Source: Corallococcus macrosporus DSM 14697 (GTDB lineage: Bacteria > Myxococcota > Myxococcia > Myxococcales > Myxococcaceae). Taken from it: a DNA stretch of 64,000 bases. Under the pieces are notes generated by a model. That model did not search any database and was not told the DNA's origin. It worked only from the letters and a program-made list of their open reading frames with translations. Shown here one piece after another: positions 17,931 to 26,010 of the stretch. The number at the start of each line of letters is the position of its first letter. Position 1 is the stretch's first letter. The position numbers were made by a program, and so were the translations under genes. Where the stretch lies: positions 186,001 to 250,000 of the forward strand of contig NZ_CP022203.1 in the NCBI RefSeq assembly GCF_002305895.1, read 5' to 3'.

Positions 17931-18818
17931 TCAGTCCGCGCGGCGCAGCACGAGCAGCCCGTACTCCAGGCTCCCATCCATCAACGCCTGTTGCAGGCGC
18001 AGGTGCGCGCGGCAGGACTCGCCGCGGCCTGCCTGGGCGAGCGCGCGCAGCGGGTGCTGGGTGAGGTGCGCCGAGGCCGAGGCGCGCTCGTGGACCATCA
18101 GCTCCAACGTCAGCGACCAGAAGCCCACCACGCGCGAGGACACGTCATCCCGCACCTCCAGCTCCAGCCCCGCGGCGTGCGCGGCGGACAGGTACTCGTC
18201 GAGCGAGCCGATGTTCGTGCGCCAGTACCGGTTGAACCCGGCCGCCAGCTCCGGGCGGCGGAGGAAGCAGTCGGCGATGGCCACCACGCCTCCTGGCTTC
18301 AGCAAGGCCCGCGTGCGGCGGAACCACTCCGCGCGAGGCAGGTAGCAGGCGCTCTCCACCGCGACCACCGCGTCGAACGCCGCGCGGCCCGGGACGGACA
18401 GGGCGTCACAGAGCATGGGCCGCACCCGCGCGCCCACGCCCGCGGCCTCCGCGAAGCCGCGCACCAGCGCGACATGCGACGGCACGTTCGTCACCGCCGT
18501 CACCCGCGCCTGGTGCTCGGCGGCCCAGTACAGCGCGCCGCCGCCCAGGCCGCAGCCCACGTCCAGCACGTCTCCGCCGTCCGGGAAGCGGCCCACGGCG
18601 CGTGACAGCTCCATCATCAGGGCTTCCTGCGCGGCGTGGATGCTGGTGCGCAGCGCGGCCCGCGGCGCGCCGGGCGGCGGCACCCCGTCCACCAGGCCGG
18701 AGTGGTAGTGCACGCGCGGGCCTGGCCCGTAGCGCTGGAGCAGCCGCTCCGTCTTCGCCTCGTAGTACGCGCTCACCTCGTCGCGTCTCCAGACGGGTTG
18801 CGCGGCTTCGGCCCTCAT
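17931..18818 (-). CDS. SAM methyltransferase resembling GPP C-methyltransferases
   Basis: A 295-aa class I methyltransferase; motif I is VLDVGCGLGG (84-93). Beyond the core fold it resembles geranyl-diphosphate 2-C-methyltransferases as I remember them: RALLKPGGVVAIADCF, the NRYWRTNIGSLDEYL stretch (family N-I-x-S-x-x-E-Y-L) and a C-terminal DGSLEYGLLVL (family DGS-F/L-x-Y). It is last in a four-gene run, and its ATG overlaps the stop of the isoprenoid-synthase-like gene as ATGA. The likely role is methylation of an isoprenyl diphosphate or derived terpenoid made by the neighbour. General methyltransferase assignment is secure; the isoprenoid substrate is inference. Confidence 0.8.
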   Translation of the reverse strand: MRAEAAQPVWRRDEVSAYYEAKTERLLQRYGPGPRVHYHSGLVDGVPPPGAPRAALRTSIHAAQEALMMELSRAVGRFPDGGDVLDVGCGLGGGALYWAAEHQARVTAVTNVPSHVALVRGFAEAAGVGARVRPMLCDALSVPGRAAFDAVVAVESACYLPRAEWFRRTRALLKPGGVVAIADCFLRRPELAAGFNRYWRTNIGSLDEYLSAAHAAGLELEVRDDVSSRVVGFWSLTLELMVHERASASAHLTQHPLRALAQAGRGESCRAHLRLQQALMDGSLEYGLLVLRRAD

Positions 18819-19552
18819 GACTCCCCCTCTGGCAGCATCGGTTCGATGCGGCGTAGCGCCGCGTCCAGGCAGCGCAGGTCTTGTTGGCGCAGCGCCTGCG
18901 TGGCGGCGCGCGCCCAGTCCACCACCACGTCACGGTCCGCCTGGGGCATGCTGGTGAAGCGGACGTCGCGCGTGCGGATGTCCTCCGCCACGTGCGCCGC
19001 CACGCCCAGCGCCCGGCCCGCCGCCGCCGCGCGCGGCTCCAGCACCGTGCCCGCCCACAACACCCGCAGGTACGCGGCCCACTGCTGGCCGGCGATGCCC
19101 TCCGCCACCTGGCGGAACAGCGGCGCCGTCCAAGTGCTGGCGCGCACCTCCAGCGCCTGCGGGCCCGCGGCCATCGCCAGCGTGCGCACCGCGTCCTCCA
19201 GCACCGGGCCGGGAACCCGCGCCCGCGCGCCACACAGCGTGGCGAAGGCCAGGTTCTGGAGGATGAACTGCACGCACGGCCCCACGCGGATGGGCGGGTC
19301 GTGGTACGTGCACTCGCCGTCGATGAGGTCGTCGGCGAGGTTGCCCGCGCTGAAGCTGAGGAAGAGCCCGGCGCCGCGCGCCAGCAGGGCGTCGCGGGGC
19401 AGGCCGGCCTCCGCGCCCGCTTCATAGAAGAGCGCCAGGGGCCCGGGCTGCGCCGCCTCCAGCGCCGCGAGCACGTCCCGCTCCGACGCCTCCGGCAAGG
19501 CGAGCCGGCGCAGCGTCCGGAGGGACTCCTGGTACAGGGCGCCGCCGCTCAT
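18815..19552 (-). CDS. DDxxD isoprenoid-synthase-like protein (all-alpha, polyprenyl-synthetase type)
   Basis: A 245-aa, nearly all-helical protein. It carries an Asp-rich motif DDLID at 74-78 (SAGNLADDLIDGE), the Mg-diphosphate-binding DDxxD of polyprenyl synthetases and terpene synthases. A second acidic site, AEDIRTRD (189-196), lies where the second Asp-rich motif would be. It is shorter than housekeeping GGPP/FPP synthases (about 300 aa), nearer ComQ-type isoprenyl transferases in size. The true start is the ATG at 19552, overlapping the kinase stop as ATGA. Its stop likewise overlaps the methyltransferase start. Operon context suggests a dedicated terpenoid rather than primary metabolism. 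It could also be a catalytically altered relative. Confidence 0.7.
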   Translation of the reverse strand: MSGGALYQESLRTLRRLALPEASERDVLAALEAAQPGPLALFYEAGAEAGLPRDALLARGAGLFLSFSAGNLADDLIDGECTYHDPPIRVGPCVQFILQNLAFATLCGARARVPGPVLEDAVRTLAMAAGPQALEVRASTWTAPLFRQVAEGIAGQQWAAYLRVLWAGTVLEPRAAAAGRALGVAAHVAEDIRTRDVRFTSMPQADRDVVVDWARAATQALRQQDLRCLDAALRRIEPMLPEGES

Positions 19553-20907
19553 CGGTACTCCCTGGGCAGGAGCATGCGCAGCACGGCCCCGCCCCCGGCC
19601 GCGTTCTGCCGGTGCAGCATGCCGCCGCTGGCGCGCAACAGGCACTCGCTGGTGTAGAGGCCCAGGCCCGTCGCGTGGGGCTTGCTGGTGTACAGCGCCT
19701 CCGTGGGGCGGCCGAGCTGGCCGGGCGGGAAGCCGGGGCCGTCATCCGTGATGGTGACCTCCAGGCGCCCGCTGAGCGGCTCCACGCGCGCGTGGATGTG
19801 GACGCGGGCCGCGCCCTCCTCGCCGTTGCCCTCGCAGGCGTTGAGCACCAGGTTCTCCACCACGCGGCGCAGCGTGGGGGCGCCGCCGCGCATCAGCGCG
19901 CGCGGGGGCGGGGCGGGCTGCTCCACCTCCACCTGGATGTCCACGTCCGGGAAGCGCAGGCCCACGCTGGCCTGCACCGCGTCCAGCACCGGCGCCAGCT
20001 CCACGGGCTCCGGCTCCGCGCCGGCGTGGCGCCGCCCCTTGGCGCGGGCGTCCATCACCATGTCCCGTATCTGCGCCAGGGTTTCGTTGAGCTGGCGGAG
20101 CAGGTCGTCGAACTCGGTGCGGCCGGGCCCCGGGCGGTGCGCGCCCACCACGCCCAGCATGTCCGCCACGCTGCCCGCGGCCATCAGCGCGTTGTCGATG
20201 TCGTGGTGGTAGCCCAGGATTTCCGACAGGGCCTGGGACAGGCGGCCCACGTCGCGCTCCTGCTGCTCCAGGAGCTGCGCGTGCACGGCGGCCCGCAGGC
20301 GCTCCGCGTCCGCGCGGGCCCGGTCATGCTGCACGGCGAAGGTCCCCAGGTAGAGCTGGGCGGTGAGCGCCGCGGGGCCGATGACGCCGAAGAGGGCCAG
20401 GTGCTCGTCGCCGCCGCGCAGGGGCAACGCCAGCGCCAGGGCCAGCGCGGTGCCCAGGGCGAGGAAGGGCTGGCGCGGCGTCACCCGGTGCAGGCGGCCG
20501 TGGAAGGCGGTGGTGAAGAGGAAGAGCGAGGCGATGACGGTGGCGCCGGGCAGCGCCGACAGCGCCATCAGCGCGGCCACGAAGAAGTGCATGGCGGCCA
20601 CGCCCGCGGCCAGCCACACCCAGCCCCAGGGCTCCACGCGGCGGCGGCGCCGGTGGACCAGCGAGAAGAGCACGCCGCTGGCCAGCATGGGCACGGCGCA
20701 CAGCAGCGCCGTGCCGAAGGGGAGGCCGAAGAAGCTCCGCGCGCCGGGGGCCCAGGCCATCATGGCGAGCAGCGCGGGGACGAAGGCGCAGAGCGCCAGC
20801 CACGCGCCCAGCCCCGAGGCGGCCATCACCTCCGCCGCATCCTGGGCGCGCGTCCATCGCCGGAACGAGGCCAGGAGGGCCTGGCGCCCGGCGGAGGCCG
20901 CGCTCAT
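19549..20907 (-). CDS. Six-TM sensor histidine kinase in an isoprenoid operon
   Basis: A 452-aa kinase. Residues 1-195 hold about six TM helices (near 32-52, 62-84, 96-116, 120-136, 148-165, 170-190) with short loops and no periplasmic domain, suggesting it senses a membrane-soluble ligand. A coiled linker leads to the phospho-acceptor region LGYHHDIDNAL (His234/His235, an HDxxN pattern). The ATPase has an N box in VVENLVLNACEGN, a G1 box in ITDDGPGFPPG and a G2 box in ATGLGLYTSECLL. It overlaps both neighbours by 4 bp (ATGA). No response regulator lies nearby, so its partner is unknown. Polytopic sensor plus isoprenoid enzymes recalls ComP/ComQ, though homology is not claimed. Confidence 0.85.
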   Translation of the reverse strand: MSAASAGRQALLASFRRWTRAQDAAEVMAASGLGAWLALCAFVPALLAMMAWAPGARSFFGLPFGTALLCAVPMLASGVLFSLVHRRRRRVEPWGWVWLAAGVAAMHFFVAALMALSALPGATVIASLFLFTTAFHGRLHRVTPRQPFLALGTALALALALPLRGGDEHLALFGVIGPAALTAQLYLGTFAVQHDRARADAERLRAAVHAQLLEQQERDVGRLSQALSEILGYHHDIDNALMAAGSVADMLGVVGAHRPGPGRTEFDDLLRQLNETLAQIRDMVMDARAKGRRHAGAEPEPVELAPVLDAVQASVGLRFPDVDIQVEVEQPAPPPRALMRGGAPTLRRVVENLVLNACEGNGEEGAARVHIHARVEPLSGRLEVTITDDGPGFPPGQLGRPTEALYTSKPHATGLGLYTSECLLRASGGMLHRQNAAGGGAVLRMLLPREYR

Positions 20908-21248
20908 ACGGTGGCGGACAGGGTGTCATCCGCCGTGTCGAGGGTGGAGGACTCCTCGGTGGCGCGCTCGGCCCGGAGGTTCAGCTCGTCGACGAGGTCC
21001 GCGTTGCCGCGCTGGAGGATGTGCACCGACACCTCGCCGCCGGCGAGGACGTGGTGGAGGGCCTCCAGCACCGGCCGGAGCGCGGGGTTGAGCACGCGCG
21101 CGCCCAGCGGCCCCTCCACCGCCCCCAGCTCGCGGCCGCGGGCCAGGTAGTCCGCCAGCGCGCGGGCCCTTGGGACGTCGCCGTGCGGGCTGTCAGGCGC
21201 CGCCCGGGCCGTCCGGTTTCGGGGCCTGGGCGCCGCGGGCGCGCCCAT
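20904..21248 (-). CDS. Small hypothetical protein leading the kinase/isoprenoid operon
   Basis: A 114-aa protein if started at the ATG at 21248; the frame stays open to 21374. The N-terminal 30 residues are basic, Pro/Ala-rich and probably disordered. The rest (ARALADYLARGRELG, ALRPVLEALHHVLAGGEVSVHILQRGN) looks folded and helical, ending in an acidic Ser/Thr-rich tail. There is no Trp or Cys, so it does not look like a ComX-type prenylated peptide precursor. Its stop overlaps the kinase start as ATGA, which argues that it is translated. Function unknown; it may be a regulatory partner of the kinase. Confidence 0.6.
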   Translation of the reverse strand: MGAPAAPRPRNRTARAAPDSPHGDVPRARALADYLARGRELGAVEGPLGARVLNPALRPVLEALHHVLAGGEVSVHILQRGNADLVDELNLRAERATEESSTLDTADDTLSATV

Positions 21249-21500
21249 GCGGGCATCCCAGCGCGGTGGGCATTCTCGTCGCGTGCGGAGTGGATGGAAC
21301 CGGATTTCTCGGACTCTTGGCGTCATGCTGGCTTCCCCCCCGGGGCCCGGCACAGTCGTTTCACCCCCGAGCAAAGCGAATGCGCGCGCGCGCCGTCAAA
21401 CTCCCGGCCAGGCGAGTGTTGTCCAGCGTGTTCTCTTCACCCTTCAGGGCAGCCGGGTGATACGGGAAGGACATCGGGCGCGGCGGAAGAGGTGCGCGGT

Positions 21501-22391
21501 ATGTCTCGAAGGTTGACGAAGCCGGGGCCGGTGACGGTGGCCGTCCTCACGTTGCTCGTCGCGATGGCCTCCATCCAGACGGGCGCTTCGCTGGCCAAGC
21601 GCGTCTTCCCGGTGCTGGGCGCGGCGGGGGCCACGGCGCTCCGCGTGTTCTTCGCGGCGCTCATCCTGGCGGCGGTGTTCCGGCCCTGGCGCCAGCGGCT
21701 CACCCGCCAGGAGCTGCTGTCCGTGCTCATCTACGGCGCGGCGCTGGGGGGGATGAACCTGACCTTCTACCTGGCGCTGGAGCGCATCCCGCTGGGCATC
21801 GCCGTCGCCATCGAGTTCACCGGGCCGCTCGCCCTGGCCATCCTCTCCACGCGCCGGCCCATCGACTTCCTGTGGGCGCTGCTGGCCGTGGCCGGCATCC
21901 TGTTGATTCTGCCGCTGACGGAGACCTCCGGCGCGCTGGACTGGCTGGGCGTCTTCTGGGCGCTGGTGGCCGCCACCTGCTGGGCGCTGTACATCCTCTT
22001 CGGTCAGCGGGCCGGAGGCGCCGTCCACGGTGGCACGGCGGCGTCCCTGGGCATGCTCACCGCGGCGGTGCTCGTCCTGCCCTTCGGCGTGGCGCACGCG
22101 GGCGCGAAGCTGCTGGACGTGTCGCTGCTGCCCATCATCCTGGGCGTCGCGGTGCTGTCGAGCGCGCTGCCGTACTCCCTGGAGATGTACGCGCTCAAGG
22201 CGCTCCCCACGCGCACGTTCGGCATCCTGATGAGCGTGGAGCCGGCGCTGGCGGCGCTGTCCGGGTTGCTGCTGTTGAACGAGCGGCTGTCCGGAACGCA
22301 GTGGGCGGCCATCGGCTGCATCGTCCTGGCCTCCGTGGGCAGCGCCGCGACGTCCCGCGGGCCGGCGGAGGTCGCCGCGGCCGCGAGCTGA
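21501..22391 (+). CDS. rhtA: EamA-family exporter, RhtA-like (threonine/homoserine efflux)
   Basis: A 296-aa protein with ten TM helices in two EamA repeats. The segment LTFYLALERIPLGIAVAIEFTG and the SSALPYSLEMYALK motif are typical of the RhtA/YbiF subgroup, which exports threonine, homoserine and related amino acids across the inner membrane. The ATG at 21501 gives the family N-terminus; upstream codons of the open frame are antisense to the divergent operon and not family-like. The intergenic space to the kinase operon (21249-21500) must hold both promoters, but I saw no convincing elements there. Confidence 0.85.
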   Translation: MSRRLTKPGPVTVAVLTLLVAMASIQTGASLAKRVFPVLGAAGATALRVFFAALILAAVFRPWRQRLTRQELLSVLIYGAALGGMNLTFYLALERIPLGIAVAIEFTGPLALAILSTRRPIDFLWALLAVAGILLILPLTETSGALDWLGVFWALVAATCWALYILFGQRAGGAVHGGTAASLGMLTAAVLVLPFGVAHAGAKLLDVSLLPIILGVAVLSSALPYSLEMYALKALPTRTFGILMSVEPALAALSGLLLLNERLSGTQWAAIGCIVLASVGSAATSRGPAEVAAAAS

Positions 22392-22506
22392 GGGCCGTGC
22401 TCCGTCCGGTGCTGGATGGGCGCGTCCCCGGAGGACGCGGGGCCCGGGAGGGGCCGGTGTGTTCGTGCTCGCCTTCGGGCGCGGCGCCGCGCTAGAGGAC
22501 GGCTCC

Positions 22507-23163
22507 ATGCGTGACCGAATCCAGGCCGTGCTCCGCCAACTCGTCCAGACGCCCGAGCTGGAGGCGCGCTGGCTGCACACCGTGTCCCTGATGGAGTTCA
22601 TCGGCGCGCGGAAGATTTCGCGCACCGTGGCGGACCGGCACCCGTCGCTGGAGGTGTTGGGGCACCTGGCCGATGAGACGCGCCACGCCTTCGCCTTCAA
22701 GCGCCTGTCGGCCGAGGTCGCCGGCGCGGAAATCACCACCTTCCTCTGCCATGAGGCGGCGGGCCGCTACTTCCAGGCGCTGGACCACGCGCTGGCCACC
22801 TGGGCCACGTCCTTCACCGGCGCGCCGGACGTCTACCTGCACTACCTGCTCACGACGACGGCCATCGAGCGGCGCGCCATGGTGCTGTATCCGCTCTACA
22901 AGGCGGCGTCCCGCCACCCGGCCGTGCGCGAGGAGCTGGGGCGCGTCGTCACCGAGGAGCAGAGCCACCGGCGCTCCATCGAGGACGCGTGTGTCGAGCG
23001 GCTCACCGCCGTGGGCGCCTCGCTGGAGGACGCGCTGGCGCTGGAGGAGCGGCTCTTCGCGGCCTTCATCGGCGAGCTGGAGGCCACCGTGGCGCGGGAG
23101 CTGGCCGCCTTCGTCCCGGCGGAGGGTGACGGCGCCGCCGCGCGCACCGAAGCGGTGAAGTAG
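22507..23163 (+). CDS. Ferritin-like four-helix protein, putative carboxylate di-iron site
   Basis: A 218-aa all-helical protein. Candidate metal ligands occur in pairs: LADETRHAF (E..H), TAIERRAM and TEEQSHRRSIE (E..H). This is the E-x-x-H layout of ferritin-like di-iron proteins. No signal peptide. The ATG at 22507 has AGAGGA eight bases upstream and is preferred to a GTG at 22459. It converges on the methyltransferase gene with 17 bp between stops. Substrate and role unknown; it could be an oxygenase or merely a ferritin-like fold. Confidence 0.65.
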   Translation: MRDRIQAVLRQLVQTPELEARWLHTVSLMEFIGARKISRTVADRHPSLEVLGHLADETRHAFAFKRLSAEVAGAEITTFLCHEAAGRYFQALDHALATWATSFTGAPDVYLHYLLTTTAIERRAMVLYPLYKAASRHPAVREELGRVVTEEQSHRRSIEDACVERLTAVGASLEDALALEERLFAAFIGELEATVARELAAFVPAEGDGAAARTEAVK

Positions 23164-23180
23164 CGCCGCCTTCGTTCCGG

Positions 23181-23927
23181 CTACAGCCCGTCCTCTTCGC
23201 TCTCGCTCCCGGGCGCGCCCGTGCCGTGGGCGCCGCTCAGGACGAGCGTGCCCTCTGTCATCTCCGCGCGCAGGTTGCGGGCCTTGCGCGCCCGCTTGCG
23301 GCTGAGCTCCACGCCCACCGAGTCCAGCCCCAGCGCGTTGGCCACGGCCAGCACGGTGCCGTGGCCGCAGAAGGGGTCCACCACCGTGCGCGTCCGCGTG
23401 TGCTCCAGGATGAAGCGGCACGCGATGAGGCACGCCTCCACGCCCATGCCGCGCGTCCACGTCACCTCGCCCGCTTCGGGCAGCACGTCCGGCGTGGACT
23501 TCGCCAGGTCCACGCGGACGCCGCGCGAGAAACACAGCATGTGGGAGTACGCGGGCCGGCCGAACGTCACGGTCCCCGGAGGCCGCCGGCACACCACCTT
23601 GTGCCAGAGCAGCTCCACGCCCACCTCCTCCGCGGCGCGAGACACCAGGTAGCCCTTGTCCACCCAGGTGCCCTCTTCCTTCACGTCCGTCTGGTAGAAG
23701 ATGGCCACGCCCTCGGGCGGCACGCGCGCCAGGATGAGCGCCGCGGCGCGGATGAACCACGCCTTCCAGTCCGCCAGCGACAGCGACGGGAACTCCGACC
23801 AGTCCGGCAGCGACGCGATGGCCGAGCTGCCCGCCAGCGCTGGCCGCGCTTCCAGCCACACGAGTGCGTCTTCGCAGTACACCGTGCGCTTTGCTGCGCC
23901 CGCGGCGCCTTCCCGTTCGTCCACCAT
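23181..23927 (-). CDS. SAM methyltransferase with permuted DNA-methylase-like layout
   Basis: A 248-aa protein. The AdoMet-binding motif I, TVVDPFCGHGTVLAVAN (DPFCGHGT at 184-191), sits in the C-terminal third, followed by LDSVGVELSRKRARKARN. This is the order seen in beta-class N4/N6 DNA methylases. At the position of the catalytic (D/N/S)PP(Y/F/W) motif, however, the sequence is SLPDW (39-43). It may modify another substrate or be a divergent orphan methylase; no restriction gene is nearby. The ATG at 23927 (MVDEREGAAG) is favoured; an upstream ATG at 23981 adds an Arg/Ser-rich leader. Confidence 0.7.
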   Translation of the reverse strand: MVDEREGAAGAAKRTVYCEDALVWLEARPALAGSSAIASLPDWSEFPSLSLADWKAWFIRAAALILARVPPEGVAIFYQTDVKEEGTWVDKGYLVSRAAEEVGVELLWHKVVCRRPPGTVTFGRPAYSHMLCFSRGVRVDLAKSTPDVLPEAGEVTWTRGMGVEACLIACRFILEHTRTRTVVDPFCGHGTVLAVANALGLDSVGVELSRKRARKARNLRAEMTEGTLVLSGAHGTGAPGSESEEDGL

Positions 23928-23995
23928 GCGGTGGCGGAGTCTGCCAGAGCCGCGCGCACTCCGCGTCGGGCTGGTCAACACGCCGAAACCGTGGC

Positions 23996-24024
23996 TTGCT
24001 TGCGCTCCCCTAGATTTCTACAAT
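23996..24024 (+). promoter_or_regulatory. Candidate sigma-70 promoter of the hydrolase gene
   Basis: TTGCTT (23996-24001), a 17-bp spacer, then TACAAT (24019-24024), in a conspicuously AT-rich patch 33 bp upstream of the ATG. The -10 matches consensus at five of six positions; the -35 is weaker. Confidence 0.5.
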
Positions 24025-24056
24025 CCTGTTTTATCTAGTTGCATCGGAGATACAGA

Positions 24057-24842
24057 ATGGCCTCGACTTCAGCGAAAGACGGGACTTCACTCCATTATCG
24101 CGTCGTGGGCGAGGGGCCGCGCACGGTCATCCTGGTCCACGGGTGGATGGTGTCCGGCGCGGTCTGGGACGCGCTGGTGGAGCGCCTGGACCTGACGGGC
24201 CTGCGGCTGGTGATTCCGGACATGCGCGGCGCGGGGCAGTCGGGCCGGCCGGAGACGGGCTACAGCCTGGAGACGCTGGCGAACGACGTCCTGTCGGTGG
24301 CGGACGCGGCGGACGCGCGGCGCTTCACGCTGGTGGGGCACAGCATGGGCGGCCAGCTCGTGAAGTGGGTCGCCGCGCAGGCGCCGGAGCGCGTGGAGGG
24401 GCTGGTGCTCCTCAACACCGTGCCCGCCGCGGGCCTGCCGCTGCCGCCGGACGCGGCGGGGCTGTTCCGCACGTCGGCGGGGAGCCGTGAGCAGAAGCAG
24501 ACCATCCTCGGCCTCGCGTGCAAGCAGTTGTCGCCGGAGGCCCAGGAGGCGTTGGTGAAGGACTCGATGGACGTCAGCAAGGCCGCCATCGAGCAGGTCT
24601 TCGACGCGTGGACGGCGGGTGGCTTCGCCGACAAGCTGGCCGCGATTACGGCGCCCACGCTGGTGGTGGCCACGGACGACGCCTTCCTGCCGGCGGCCTT
24701 CCTGCGCGAGGCGGTGGTGTCGAAGATTCGCGGCGCGCGCCTGGCGTACCTGCCCGGCCCCGGCCATTACCCCCAGGTGGAGCGCCCGGCGGAGACGGCG
24801 GCGCTGGTGTCCGCCTTCCTCGCCGGCTCCCTACCGGCCTGA
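24057..24842 (+). CDS. Alpha/beta hydrolase (haloperoxidase/esterase-like)
   Basis: A 261-aa canonical alpha/beta hydrolase. HGWMVSGAVWDAL is the oxyanion region, IPDMRGAGQSGRP the strand-4 loop, and VGHSMGGQLV the nucleophile elbow. VVATDDAFLP supplies the acid and LPGPGHYPQVERP the catalytic His, so the triad is complete. Substrate unknown. The ATG at 24057 follows GGAGA at good spacing; an earlier ATG at 24039 lacks a site. The gene lies 25 bp before the STAS-like gene, probably one transcript from the promoter noted upstream. Confidence 0.85.
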   Translation: MASTSAKDGTSLHYRVVGEGPRTVILVHGWMVSGAVWDALVERLDLTGLRLVIPDMRGAGQSGRPETGYSLETLANDVLSVADAADARRFTLVGHSMGGQLVKWVAAQAPERVEGLVLLNTVPAAGLPLPPDAAGLFRTSAGSREQKQTILGLACKQLSPEAQEALVKDSMDVSKAAIEQVFDAWTAGGFADKLAAITAPTLVVATDDAFLPAAFLREAVVSKIRGARLAYLPGPGHYPQVERPAETAALVSAFLAGSLPA

Positions 24843-24867
24843 GCGCACGCGTCGAGGAGGCAGCACG

Positions 24868-25302
24868 ATGGCCTGGAACATGTCCTTCGAGTACGACGCG
24901 CAGAACGACGTCGTCACCGCGTACTTCACCGACTGCATCCTGGTGAGTGAGGCGGACGTCCTTCGCTGGCGGAAGGAAGTCGAGGAACACCTCTCCAAGT
25001 ACCCGTCCAAGGTGGACCTCCTCATCAACCTGGACGGGCTGGTGGTGAAGTTCACCGCCGGCCGCGTCTTCGGCAAGGAGCGCCGCGAGGTGCTGGAGCG
25101 CTACACGCACCGCTCGTATCGCTTCGGCGGCGACGACATGACGCAGATGTTCGTGCTCACCAGCGGCGCCATCAACGGCGCGGCCGTCAACCACTACGCC
25201 ACCCGGGATGAAGCACTGGCCGCGCTCCAGGCCGAGCGCGAGGCGCTCCGCAAGCGGGGCTTCTCGCCTTTCAGCGGAGGCTTCCTCGGCAGCAAGGCCT
25301 GA
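24868..25302 (+). CDS. Hypothetical STAS/SpoIIAA-like protein, 144 aa
   Basis: A soluble alpha/beta protein with the pattern FEYDAQNDVVTAYFTDCI, then a helix, then KVDLLINLDGLVVKFTAG. This resembles small STAS/SpoIIAA-like domains in which a short strand-helix unit surrounds a (D/N)-L-(D/S) loop; the match is structural impression only. A strong site (GAGGAGG at 24854-24860) precedes the ATG. It follows the hydrolase by 25 bp, so the two are probably co-expressed. Role unknown. Confidence 0.6.
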   Translation: MAWNMSFEYDAQNDVVTAYFTDCILVSEADVLRWRKEVEEHLSKYPSKVDLLINLDGLVVKFTAGRVFGKERREVLERYTHRSYRFGGDDMTQMFVLTSGAINGAAVNHYATRDEALAALQAEREALRKRGFSPFSGGFLGSKA

Positions 25303-25314
25303 GGCTCGGGCGGC

Positions 25315-26010
25315 TCACACCCCCGCGAACCACTCATAGCCGCGGTCCTCCCAGTAGCCGCCGGTGGGCTCCGGGAGGAAGTTCACCTCGGTGAGGTACT
25401 TCACCATCTTGTAGCCCAGCTTCACGCCTGAATAGAGGCGCAGGGGCGCGCCGTGTCCGGGCGTCAGCGGTTGGCCGTTCATCCCGTAGGCCAGAATCGT
25501 CTGCGGATGGAAGGCGCTGGGCCGGTCCCAGGACGAGTAATAGCCGGCGTCGAACGAGCGCAGCTCCACGTAGCCGGCGCGCGTGTCCGCGCCCACATGC
25601 CGGGCCAGCTCGCTCAAGCGCACGCCATGCCAGGACGCCACCGCGCTCCAGCCCTCCACACAGTGGTGGCGGACGCGCAAATCCGTGCGCGGCAGGCGCT
25701 GGAGCTCCTCCAGCGTCATCACGCCGGGCCGCGCCACCCGTCCGCCCACGCGGAGCGCCCAGCCCGCGGGCGCCAGCGGCACCGTGTCGGAGATGAAGTA
25801 CTCGGGGAACTTCCCCGGGGGCGTCGTCTCCTCGGGGGGCAGCTCCGGCGCCAGCCGGCGTTCGTCGAACAGCGCGGCCTGGAAGCGTGCGTTGAAGCGC
25901 TCCATGACGCCCAGGAAGCCCTCGCGCGGGCGGCTGCTGTCGCAGGCGCTGGTGGTGAGCGCGGTGGTGCCCAGCAGCGTCGCGCGCCGCGTGAGGAGGT
26001 GTCTAGGCAT
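25315..26010 (-). CDS. Molybdopterin-dependent oxidoreductase, sulfite-oxidase fold
   Basis: A 231-aa SUOX-fold protein. The N-terminus LLTRRATLLGTTALTTSAC combines a twin-Arg motif with a possible lipobox (Cys23), so it is probably Tat-exported. The molybdenum-ligating cysteine is C117 in RVRHHCVEGWSAVASW, and PLTPGHGAPLRLYSG is the cofactor-binding signature. It resembles MsrP/YedY-type enzymes but is shorter and has a cytochrome b partner. Its start overlaps the stop of the cytochrome b gene by 8 bp, so electron transfer from that membrane subunit is likely. Substrate unknown. Confidence 0.85.
   Translation of the reverse strand: MPRHLLTRRATLLGTTALTTSACDSSRPREGFLGVMERFNARFQAALFDERRLAPELPPEETTPPGKFPEYFISDTVPLAPAGWALRVGGRVARPGVMTLEELQRLPRTDLRVRHHCVEGWSAVASWHGVRLSELARHVGADTRAGYVELRSFDAGYYSSWDRPSAFHPQTILAYGMNGQPLTPGHGAPLRLYSGVKLGYKMVKYLTEVNFLPEPTGGYWEDRGYEWFAGV

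Noticed and set aside
20904-21248. ComX-like pheromone precursor
   Set aside because: The small protein lacks the Trp needed for ComX prenylation and looks folded rather than a cleaved peptide.
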